A stretch of DNA of 5,146 bases, taken from NCBI GenBank assembly GCA_947466165.1, contig CANIDW010000144.1:1-5146 (forward strand), given 5' to 3'. The DNA is from Comamonadaceae bacterium (lineage in GTDB: Bacteria; Pseudomonadota; Gammaproteobacteria; Burkholderiales; Burkholderiaceae_C). The position numbers were made by a program, and so were the translations under genes. The notes under the pieces were generated by a model. It made no database searches. It worked only from the letters and a program-made list of their open reading frames with translations, and had not been told where the DNA came from. This document shows positions 1 to 5,146 of this stretch, piece by piece (the first letter of the stretch is position 1; every line of letters begins with the position of its first letter).

Positions 1-592
1 AGAAGAACTTACCGAAAGCCATGACGATGCCGGAGATGCCCAGAATGCAAAAGGCAATGGCGTTGGACCAGTGCGCTGAGCGCTCAAACGGTGTGAAGCG
101 CTCGATCTTGCGGCCGGTGTCAGTGCCGTGCTGCTTGATAGTTCCTTTGCTGACATAGAACAGGGCGATGGCGCCCATGACGATCAAGAGCAAGGCGCCG
201 CCGTAAGGGATCAACCAGTTGTTGCGCACCTGGCGCCAAGCTTCACCGGCGTTGGTCAGACGCGAGCCAGGGTACTGCACGAAAGGCTGGATCAGGTTCC
301 CAGCTTCAGGCGCCTCCCGGCTGGGCAAGCTGGTGAAACCCGTCACACCTTCGCCCACCTGCCGCCACACAGGCGCATTGTTGCCGGGCTGGACTTTGCT
401 GCGCTCAGCGTTGCTTTGCGCGGCATATCCGGGTTCTGTACTGGCGTCAGGCTTGACTTCAAAGATATTGGCGCTTTGAACGCCGGCTTTGGCTGCAGCC
501 GGCGCAGCAGTTTGCGCATGCGCACCCACGCTGGCAAGTGCGGCACAAGCTGCAAAAAGCAGCGCTGCCAGAGAACGTGATGGGTGTTGCAT
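1..592 (-). CDS. fdhC: Formate dehydrogenase gamma subunit (cytochrome b556 type), 5' part only
   Basis: This is the membrane cytochrome b subunit that should take electrons from FdhB and reduce quinone. 197 codons are visible and the reading frame leaves the window open, so the gene is cut by the window edge and not broken. Residues 1-26 look like a Sec signal peptide with cleavage after AHA. Residues 27 to about 128 are an Ala/Pro/polar exported segment. Residues about 130-147 form a hydrophobic helix (GGALLLIVMGAIALFYV), and a basic loop follows. Residues 163-197 begin the conserved core, FTPFERSAHWSNAIAF, which aligns by eye with the first helix of E. coli FdnI. H174 matches the FdnI haem ligand His18. 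The ATG at 592-590 follows a GGGGAG site (598-603) with a 5-nt spacer. The gene starts 13 bp after the lipoprotein stop. Compared with E. coli FdnI, the signal peptide, exported segment and first helix are extra. Family assignment is strong; the number of haems cannot be judged from this part. Confidence 0.9.
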   Translation of the reverse strand, partial: MQHPSRSLAALLFAACAALASVGAHAQTAAPAAAKAGVQSANIFEVKPDASTEPGYAAQSNAERSKVQPGNNAPVWRQVGEGVTGFTSLPSREAPEAGNLIQPFVQYPGSRLTNAGEAWRQVRNNWLIPYGGALLLIVMGAIALFYVSKGTIKQHGTDTGRKIERFTPFERSAHWSNAIAFCILGISGIVMAFGKFF

Positions 593-605
593 CAGAACTC
601 CCCGG

Positions 606-827
606 TTAATTGGCACGGGTGTATTCGTTTTGGCCATGCTGCGTGCGTGCCTTGAGTTGCTGCTCCCAAGAGGTCTTGTCGCCAGCCTTCCAACCCGGTG
701 CGTTGTAGGGGTTGGTGGTACCTTCAAAGGCTGCGCCGTCGCGTTTGGTGCCCGACAGTGTCTGCGCCTTGTCACCGCAAGCTGTCAAAGTTGCGGCCAA
801 GGCCAAAATGCAAGCCAGACGCATCAT
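606..827 (-). CDS. Small lipoprotein of unknown function in the formate dehydrogenase operon
   Basis: This 73-residue protein begins with a short hydrophobic leader and a lipobox LTAC at residues 14-17, so it should be lipidated on C17 and leave a mature part of 57 residues. The mature part is hydrophilic and ends in an aromatic and amide-rich stretch (NPYNAPGWKAGDKTSWEQQL, then HGQNEYTRAN) with no further cysteine or metal motif. The residue after C17 is Gly, followed by Asp; in the E. coli scheme this does not clearly signal inner-membrane retention. The first ATG (827-825) overlaps the fdhB stop as ATGA, and a second ATG follows at once (824-822). An AGGAG site at 835-839 sits 7 nt before the first ATG, inside the end of fdhB, so translation is probably coupled. 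A longer in-frame opening to 998 lies wholly within fdhB and was not used. I do not recognise a named family; position suggests an accessory or anchoring role for the dehydrogenase, which is inference. Confidence 0.82.
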   Translation of the reverse strand: MMRLACILALAATLTACGDKAQTLSGTKRDGAAFEGTTNPYNAPGWKAGDKTSWEQQLKARTQHGQNEYTRAN

Positions 828-1447
828 GATTTGACTCCTGCCACAGGGGGTTGACCCGCTTGCTTGGAACCGTAGGCCGTGCCCCAGCCCCAGACTTCTG
901 CGCCCTTGCCGCGCTGAACCACGCGGTTGCGGAAAATGTCGGCCACCACATCGCCGTCGCCGGCCAGCAAAGCCTTGGTCGAACACTGTTCGGCGCAAGC
1001 CGGCAGCTTGCCCTCAGCCAGGCGGTTGCGGCCGTATTTTTCAAATTCGGCCTGGCTGCCGTTGGCTTCAGGGCCACCGGCGCAGAACGTGCACTTGTCC
1101 ATCTTGCCGCGCACACCGAAAGTGCCCTGCGAAGGGAACTGAGGGGCGCCAAACGGGCAGGCGTAAGAGCAGTAACCGCAACCGATGCAGACGTCTTTGT
1201 CGTGCAACACAACGCCCTCGTCGGTCCGGTAAAAGCAGTTGACAGGGCACACGGCCATGCAAGGTGCATCGCTGCAATGCATGCAGGCCACGGAGATAGA
1301 TTTCTCGCCTGGCACACCGTCATTGAGCGTGACCACCCGGCGGCGGTTCACACCCCAGGGCACTTCGTGTTCGTTTTTACAGGCGGTGACGCAACCGTTG
1401 CACTCGATGCAGCGCTCAGCGTCGGAGACAAATTTCATGCGTGCCAT
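824..1447 (-). CDS. fdh3B: Formate dehydrogenase beta subunit, four [4Fe-4S] ferredoxin-type protein (FDH3 beta type)
   Basis: This is the electron-transfer subunit linking FdhA to the cytochrome b subunit. Its 207 residues hold sixteen cysteines spaced for four [4Fe-4S] clusters: C13/C16/C19/C23, C55/C58/C63/C67, C87/C90/C93/C97, and C119/C122/C151/C155, the last with the long gap typical of FdnH/DmsB/NrfC-type subunits. C71 is an additional cysteine. There is no signal peptide, so it probably crosses the membrane by riding with FdhA through Tat. Unlike E. coli FdnH (about 290 residues with a C-terminal membrane helix), the chain ends about 50 residues after C155 without any hydrophobic helix. 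The ATG at 1447-1445 has an AAGGA site (1454-1458) that overlaps the fdhA stop, with a 6-nt spacer and only 9 bp between the genes. Another Met at residue 4 is a less likely start. The sequence resembles the FDH3 beta family as I remember it. Confidence 0.95.
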   Translation of the reverse strand: MARMKFVSDAERCIECNGCVTACKNEHEVPWGVNRRRVVTLNDGVPGEKSISVACMHCSDAPCMAVCPVNCFYRTDEGVVLHDKDVCIGCGYCSYACPFGAPQFPSQGTFGVRGKMDKCTFCAGGPEANGSQAEFEKYGRNRLAEGKLPACAEQCSTKALLAGDGDVVADIFRNRVVQRGKGAEVWGWGTAYGSKQAGQPPVAGVKS

Positions 1448-1456
1448 ATGTTTTCC

Positions 1457-4426
1457 TTAAGCCTTTTCGACGTTGCAGACAGTGGTCTTCGTCTCTTGCA
1501 TCATGGTGACGCTGTCATAACCGTAGGTGGTCGCCGTGTTGATCGCTTCACCGCGCACCACCGGCGCTGCACCGGCCGGGTAGTAGGCCAGCATGTCAGC
1601 GCCCTGCCAGCGACCGGAGAAGTGGAAGGGCATGAAGACCGTGTCCGGGCCGACGCGCGGTGTGACCATGGCCTGCACGTTCAGGCGCGCTCCGGTCGGT
1701 GTGCTGACCCAGGCGCGCTCGCCGTTGCGAATGCCTTTTTCGGCCGCCACTTTGGGGTTGATCTCGATGAACATTTCCTGCTGCAGCTCGGCCAGCCAGG
1801 GGTTGGAACGGGTTTCCTCGCCGCCGCCTTCGTACTCGACCAGGCGCCCCGAGGTCATGACCAGCGGGAACTTCTCGTGCACCTTGTCGGCCATGTTCTT
1901 GTCCTGAATGGTCTTGAACAAAGTGGGCAAACGCCAGAACGCTTTTTTGTCGTCATGGGTCGGGTACTTGGCCTGCAGGTCGGCGCGGTTGCCATACAAC
2001 GGCTCGCGGTGCTGCGGAATCGCATCGGGGAAGTTCCAGACCACAGCGCGAGCCTTGGCGTTGCCAAAGGGATGGCAGCCATGGTTTTTCATGAACACGC
2101 GGATCATGCCGCCCGACGAGTCGGTCTTCCAGTTCTTGCCTTCGGCAGCCGCTTTTTCAGGCTCCGACAACTCTTCCCACCAGCCCAGCTTTTTGAGCAG
2201 GATGTGGTCCAGCTCGGGATAGCCGGTGGTGATGTCAGCGCCCTTGGAGTGCGAGCCGTCTTCAGCCAGCAGGCTCTTGCCTTCACGCTCAACGCCGAAA
2301 TTGGCGCGGAAGTTACCGCCGCCGTCCATGACGTGCTTGGAGGTGTCGTACAGGTTGGGTGAGCCGGGGTGCTTGAGCTCGGGTGTGCCCCAGCAAGGCC
2401 ATGGCAGGCCGAAGTGATCGCCGCTCAGGTCGTAGCCGGTTTCTTTGTCTTTGCCGCCTTTGGACTTGAGCGTCTTGACGTCAAACACATGCATGTTGCG
2501 CATGTGGGCTTTCAGGCGCTCAGGGCTCTGGCCGGTGTAACCGATGGTCCAGACGCACTTGTTGATCTCGCGCAGGATGTCTTCAGGCACAGGCTCGTCC
2601 ATGCCCTTGACCTTTTGCATCTTGTAGTTCTTGGAGAGCTCTTTGGCAAAACCGAATTTCTCAGCCAGCTGATGCATGATCATGTGGTCAGAGCGGCTCT
2701 CCCACAGCGGCTCGATGACTTTTTCGCGCCACTGAATCGAGCGGTTGGAAGCCGTGACGGAGCCACTGGTCTCAAACTGCGTGGCGGCCGGCAGCAAGTA
2801 AACCGCGCGGTTGGGGTTGAGGTCTTCAGGCTTGCCCGGCATGGCAGCCATGGCGGCTGTGGCCGATGGGTAGGGGTCAATGACAACCAGCAAGTCCAGC
2901 TTGTCCATGGCGCGTTTCATTTCCAGGCCACGGGTCTGAGAGTTCGGTGCATGGCCCCAGAACACGCAGGCCTTGAGGTTGGAGTCCTGGTCAATCAGCT
3001 CGTTTTTCTCCAGCACACCGTCGATCCAGCGTGACACGGTGATGCCGGGTTTGCCCATCATGGCCGGCGTGGCGTAACGGCCCTTGATCCATTCAAAATC
3101 AACGCCCCAGGCCTTGGCGAAGTGCTTCCACGAGCCTTCGACCAGGCCGTAGTAGCCGGGCAGCGAGTCAGGGTTAGGGCCGACGTCGGTCGCGCCCTGC
3201 ACGTTGTCGTGGCCACGGAAAATGTTGGTGCCGCCGCCGGACACGCCGACGTTGCCCAGCGCCAGTTGCAAGATGCAGGAAGCGCGAACCATGGCGTTGC
3301 CGATGGTGTGCTGGGTCTGACCCATGCACCAGACAATGGTCGATGGCCGGTTTTTGGCCATCATTTCAGCGGCCATGAAAACCTGCGCCTCAGGCACGCC
3401 GCAGGCCTCTTCGACCTTGTCCGGTGTCCACTTGGCCATCACGTCTTCTTTGACCTTGTCCATGCCATAGACGCGGTCGTTGATGTACTTCTTGTCTTCC
3501 CAGCCGTTCTTGAAGATGTGGTACAGCATGCCGAACAGGAAAGGAATGTCTGAGCCCGAGCGGATGCGGATGTGGTGGTCGGCCCTGGCAGCGGTGCGTG
3601 TGAAGCGCGGATCAACCACGATCATCTTGCAGCCGGTTTCTTTGGCGTGCAGCATGTGCAACATGCTCACAGGGTGCGCTTCAGCGGCGTTCGAGCCGAT
3701 GTAAAGCGCAGCCTTGCTGTTTTGCATGTCGTTGTAGGAATTGGTCATGGCGCCGTAGCCCCATGTGTTGGCCACGCCGGCCACGGTGGTCGAGTGGCAG
3801 ATGCGGGCCTGGTGGTCCGTGTTGTTGGTGCCCCAGAAGCTGACGAACTTGCGCATCAAATAGGCTTGCTCGTTGTTGTGCTTGGACGAGCCGACCCAGT
3901 ACACCGAGTCCGGACCGCTGGTCTTGCGCAACTCGAGCATGCGTGCGCTGATTTCATTGAGAGCCACGTCCCAGCTGATGCGCTGGTACTTGCCGTTGAC
4001 CAGTTTCATGGGGTAGCGCAGGCGGAACTCACCATGGCCGTGCTCGCGCAGGGCCGAACCCTTGGCGCAGTGAGCACCCAGGTTGATCGGGGAGTCAAAC
4101 ACCGGCTCCTGGCGCACCCAGATACCGTTTTCAACCACGGCGTCCACCGCACAACCCACCGAGCAGTGCGTGCAGATGGTGCGCTTGACCTCGACCTTGC
4201 CGCTGCCGTCGCCAGCTGCGCCCGGCGCAGCTGCGTTGGCTTTTTTGACCAGCGAGAGCTGGGTGGCCGCCAGACCCACGCCGACACCCATGCCCGAGCG
4301 GCGCAGAAAAGCGCGGCGGTCCATGGTGGGCAAGGCATTGCTCAGGCCCCGGGAAAGGCTCTGCACAAAACGGGAAGAACCGGCGCCTTGGGCATGGGCA
4401 AGATGGGTTTTTTTCGTGAGCAGCAT
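1457..4426 (-). CDS. fdhA: Formate dehydrogenase catalytic (alpha) subunit, molybdopterin, Tat-exported, Cys type
   Basis: This enzyme oxidises formate to CO2 at a bis-MGD Mo or W centre, here facing the periplasm. It has 989 residues; E. coli FdnG has about 1015. A Tat signal DRRAFLRRSG lies at residues 36-45, after an unusually long 35-residue leader, followed by a hydrophobic run and probable cleavage after ANA (63-65). One [4Fe-4S] cluster is bound by C85, C88, C92 and C120, with the conserved AKGSA lysine K122. The metal ligand position in DHQARICHSTT is C210 (codon TGC at 3799-3797), next to H211; E. coli FdnG has selenocysteine there. R404 in NIFRGHDNVQG matches the substrate-site arginine of FdhF. 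Residues 853-989 form the C-terminal dinucleotide-binding domain (MTSGRLVEYEGGGEETRSNP). The start at 4426 is chosen for its GGAGAG site (4430-4435); the frame stays open to 4531 but would run over the upstream Tat gene. Mo versus W cannot be told from sequence. Confidence 0.97.
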   Translation of the reverse strand: MLLTKKTHLAHAQGAGSSRFVQSLSRGLSNALPTMDRRAFLRRSGMGVGVGLAATQLSLVKKANAAAPGAAGDGSGKVEVKRTICTHCSVGCAVDAVVENGIWVRQEPVFDSPINLGAHCAKGSALREHGHGEFRLRYPMKLVNGKYQRISWDVALNEISARMLELRKTSGPDSVYWVGSSKHNNEQAYLMRKFVSFWGTNNTDHQARICHSTTVAGVANTWGYGAMTNSYNDMQNSKAALYIGSNAAEAHPVSMLHMLHAKETGCKMIVVDPRFTRTAARADHHIRIRSGSDIPFLFGMLYHIFKNGWEDKKYINDRVYGMDKVKEDVMAKWTPDKVEEACGVPEAQVFMAAEMMAKNRPSTIVWCMGQTQHTIGNAMVRASCILQLALGNVGVSGGGTNIFRGHDNVQGATDVGPNPDSLPGYYGLVEGSWKHFAKAWGVDFEWIKGRYATPAMMGKPGITVSRWIDGVLEKNELIDQDSNLKACVFWGHAPNSQTRGLEMKRAMDKLDLLVVIDPYPSATAAMAAMPGKPEDLNPNRAVYLLPAATQFETSGSVTASNRSIQWREKVIEPLWESRSDHMIMHQLAEKFGFAKELSKNYKMQKVKGMDEPVPEDILREINKCVWTIGYTGQSPERLKAHMRNMHVFDVKTLKSKGGKDKETGYDLSGDHFGLPWPCWGTPELKHPGSPNLYDTSKHVMDGGGNFRANFGVEREGKSLLAEDGSHSKGADITTGYPELDHILLKKLGWWEELSEPEKAAAEGKNWKTDSSGGMIRVFMKNHGCHPFGNAKARAVVWNFPDAIPQHREPLYGNRADLQAKYPTHDDKKAFWRLPTLFKTIQDKNMADKVHEKFPLVMTSGRLVEYEGGGEETRSNPWLAELQQEMFIEINPKVAAEKGIRNGERAWVSTPTGARLNVQAMVTPRVGPDTVFMPFHFSGRWQGADMLAYYPAGAAPVVRGEAINTATTYGYDSVTMMQETKTTVCNVEKA

Positions 4427-4429
4427 GGG

Positions 4430-4435
4430 CTCTCC
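4430..4435 (-). promoter_or_regulatory. fdhA: Ribosome binding site that fixes the fdhA start
   Basis: GGAGAG lies just before the ATG at 4426-4424, with 5 nt between GGAG and the start codon. It supports this start over the upstream in-frame codon at 4531, which lies inside the Tat mini-protein gene, and over the internal ATG at 4324 (M35, one residue before the Tat motif), which is preceded only by pyrimidine-rich sequence. Confidence 0.75.
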
Positions 4436-4472
4436 GTGAAAGTTAAGGGTGTCGGGTCGGGGAAGGGAAAAC

Positions 4473-4679
4473 TCAGACCAGGGTGGTCTTGTAGTAACGC
4501 TTAACGTGTTCTGAAAGGCTGTAACCGCCACCTTTTTCAGGGGCTGGCTTGAGCGCCGGCTGCGCCAGCTCGGGCAGGGTCACACCAGGCATGGCCACCA
4601 CGGCCGCGGCGGCTGCGCCGGTGGCGGCTGCGCCAGCAAAAAAACCGCGACGGGAAGGCTTGGATTGGCTGTCTTGCAT
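4473..4679 (-). CDS. Small twin-arginine protein of formate dehydrogenase regions (formate_TAT type)
   Basis: This 68-residue protein has the Tat motif SRRGFF at residues 9-14, then an Ala-rich hydrophobic stretch (15-30), a Pro-rich linker (31-50) and a conserved-looking tail, GGGYSLSEHVKRYYKTTLV. It matches my memory of the family called 'formate dehydrogenase region TAT target' (TIGR02811), small proteins of unknown role encoded beside FDH genes. No AxA cleavage site is obvious directly after the hydrophobic stretch, so it may stay as an N-terminally anchored peptide with the basic, aromatic tail in the periplasm. The ATG at 4679-4677 has a GGAG site at 4685-4688. It is the first gene after the 177-bp promoter-bearing gap and lies 46 bp before fdhA, so it should be made together with FdhA. 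The function is unknown; a role in assembly or as a small subunit is inference. The hydrophobic part contains a 12-bp repeat and a T7 run. Confidence 0.9.
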   Translation of the reverse strand: MQDSQSKPSRRGFFAGAAATGAAAAAVVAMPGVTLPELAQPALKPAPEKGGGYSLSEHVKRYYKTTLV

Positions 4680-4713
4680 GGTTTCTCCACTAAGGGTATG
4701 AAGTCGATCTCAT

Positions 4714-4742
4714 AGGATATTACGCCAAGCTGGTGCGCTCAA
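4714..4742 (-). promoter_or_regulatory. Candidate sigma70-type promoter for the FDH operon
   Basis: On the minus strand TTGAGC (4742-4737) and TATCCT (4719-4714) are separated by 17 bp. Each matches the -35 or -10 consensus at four of six positions. Transcription would start near 4707, leaving a leader of about 28 nt before the ATG at 4679. The match is only moderate, so dependence on an activator is plausible, and the CTAG motif upstream would be well placed for one. This is an inference from pattern only. Confidence 0.4.
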
Positions 4743-4772
4743 GGCCAAAACAAGCACGGCAATGTCATCAAT

Positions 4773-4790
4773 ACTAGGGAAAACACTAGG
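4773..4790. promoter_or_regulatory. Possible regulator site: two ACTAGG hexamers 12 bp apart
   Basis: The plus strand reads ACTAGGGAAAACACTAGG, which is a direct repeat of ACTAGG at a 12-bp period. Because CTAG is self-complementary, the same bases also read as an imperfect palindrome, CTAG-N-G-N4-C-N-CTAG. The centre lies about 75 bp upstream of the predicted transcription start, a usual distance for an activator. CTAG is generally rare in proteobacterial DNA, so two copies this close are unlikely to be noise. The regulator is not known; a dimeric helix-turn-helix protein such as a LuxR/NarL-type response regulator is one guess. Confidence 0.4.
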
Positions 4791-4856
4791 CAATCATCCT
4801 GTTTTCGCACCATTTTGATGTGGATGCTGAGGTTCAAGGCGAGCGCAAGGAATGCC

Positions 4857-5146
4857 TTAGCTCAGCATGTCAAAGCCCTGCGCCTCCACACTGGTGAAAG
4901 CCTGGGTGAAGCCGGCAAGGCGCAGGTAAAACCGGGCCTTGGGGTGAGCAGACACTGCCTCGCACATCTGCTGCGCCCAGGGCTGAAGATGACGGGTGAA
5001 AAACTCCCGCTGGCGCGTCAGGTTGGCCACGGCCACGTCGTCGCCGGCGATCAGATAGCGCATGACTTCACACAGGTAGGCGTAATGGTCTTCTGTTTCA
5101 GCCATGGCGTCGCCGCGCGTCAGACCCAATTCGGCCAGCTCAGTGC
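4857..5146 (-). CDS. TorD/DmsD-family molybdoenzyme chaperone, C-terminal part
   Basis: This is the 3' end of a cytoplasmic chaperone that should bind the FdhA Tat signal or apoprotein during cofactor insertion, before export. The last 95 complete codons are visible; the frame continues beyond the right edge, so the TTG at 5129 is an internal leucine and not a start. The sequence shows the TorD-family EDHYAYLCEVMRYLIAG helix and the closing pattern FFTRHLQPWAQQM followed by ARFYLRLAGFTQAF, which match the family's acidic-DH motif and its F..HL.PW / FY..LA.....F signature. It has no signal peptide in the visible part and one cysteine in each of the two helices. It lies 177 bp upstream of the Tat mini-protein on the same strand. 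Its position directly before fdhA suggests an FDH-dedicated chaperone rather than one for TMAO or DMSO reductase, but the family alone does not settle the substrate. Confidence 0.85.
   Translation of the reverse strand, partial: TELAELGLTRGDAMAETEDHYAYLCEVMRYLIAGDDVAVANLTRQREFFTRHLQPWAQQMCEAVSAHPKARFYLRLAGFTQAFTSVEAQGFDMLS

Larger units (their letters stand above)
4680..4856. other. Non-coding region between the chaperone gene and the FDH operon
   Basis: These 177 bases hold no convincing gene on either strand. They are AT-richer than the flanking genes and contain a possible promoter (4714-4742) and a paired CTAG motif (4773-4790), both described separately. I looked for a stem-loop with a T run after the chaperone stop at 4857 and found none; the sequence just past the stop (AAGGCGAGCGCAAGG on the plus strand) is mirror-like and cannot form a hairpin stem. 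The chaperone transcript may therefore read through into the operon. Confidence 0.7.

Noticed and set aside
828..998. Upstream extension of the lipoprotein frame by 57 codons
   Set aside because: This stretch is inside fdhB in another frame, and starting there would bury the lipobox signal in mid-protein.
851..2362. Plus-strand open frame of 503 codons opposite fdhB and fdhA
   Set aside because: It lies entirely antisense to two well-recognised genes, its composition (rich in His, Ala, Val, Arg) is typical of the complement of GC-rich coding DNA, and no domain is recognisable.
4408..4414. A7 run (minus strand) at codons 4-7 of fdhA as a programmed frameshift site
   Set aside because: It encodes Lys-Lys in a continuous, conserved-looking frame; no alternative frame product or stimulatory structure is seen.
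2369..4504. Further long plus-strand open frames (2369-3034, 3122-3553, 3572-4504) opposite fdhA
   Set aside because: They are antisense to the conserved FdhA reading frame and show no recognisable motif; they reflect the codon bias of fdhA.
4427..4531. Upstream extension of fdhA by 35 codons
   Set aside because: It would overlap the end of the Tat mini-protein gene, has no fitting ribosome site, and would push the Tat motif about 70 residues into the protein.
4757..4775. Possible FNR site near TTGATGACATTGCC on the minus strand
   Set aside because: Only the left half (TTGAT) fits; the right half lacks ATCAA at the required spacing.
4840..4856. Possible terminator after the chaperone gene
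   Set aside because: The GC-rich stretch is mirror-symmetric and not an inverted repeat, and no T run follows in the direction of transcription.

Overview
The window carries one strand-consistent gene cluster, read entirely on the minus strand, for a membrane-bound, periplasm-facing respiratory formate dehydrogenase. In transcription order (high to low coordinates) it holds the 3' end of a TorD/DmsD-type chaperone gene, a 177-bp intergenic region with a plausible promoter, a 68-residue twin-arginine protein, the molybdopterin catalytic subunit FdhA, the four-cluster iron-sulfur subunit FdhB (FDH3 beta type), a 73-residue lipoprotein, and the 5' part of the cytochrome b gamma subunit, which runs off the left edge.

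The protein style (FdhB of the FDH3 beta type, a gamma subunit with a signal peptide and extra N-terminal segment, a small Tat protein ahead of fdhA), the fairly high GC content and the codon use suggest a betaproteobacterium of the order Burkholderiales, probably Comamonadaceae-like. This is recognition from memory, not a database result.

Layout: 4857-5146 chaperone C-terminus; 4680-4856 non-coding, with a candidate sigma70 promoter and an upstream pair of CTAG-containing hexamers; 4473-4679 Tat mini-protein; 1457-4426 fdhA; 824-1447 fdhB; 606-827 lipoprotein, whose start overlaps the fdhB stop; 1-592 gamma subunit. Junctions from the Tat protein onward are 46 bp, 9 bp, a 4-bp overlap and 13 bp, each with a recognisable ribosome binding site, so these five genes probably form one operon. 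No terminator is seen inside it.

Working model: the chaperone binds the FdhA Tat signal or apoprotein while the molybdenum (or tungsten) bis-MGD cofactor is inserted. FdhA, probably folded together with FdhB, is exported by Tat. Formate is oxidised in the periplasm at a cysteine-ligated metal centre, and electrons pass through one [4Fe-4S] cluster in FdhA and four in FdhB to the haem b of the gamma subunit and on to quinone. Two small exported proteins of unknown function, the Tat mini-protein and the lipoprotein, sit inside the operon. They are the least explained parts of the window.
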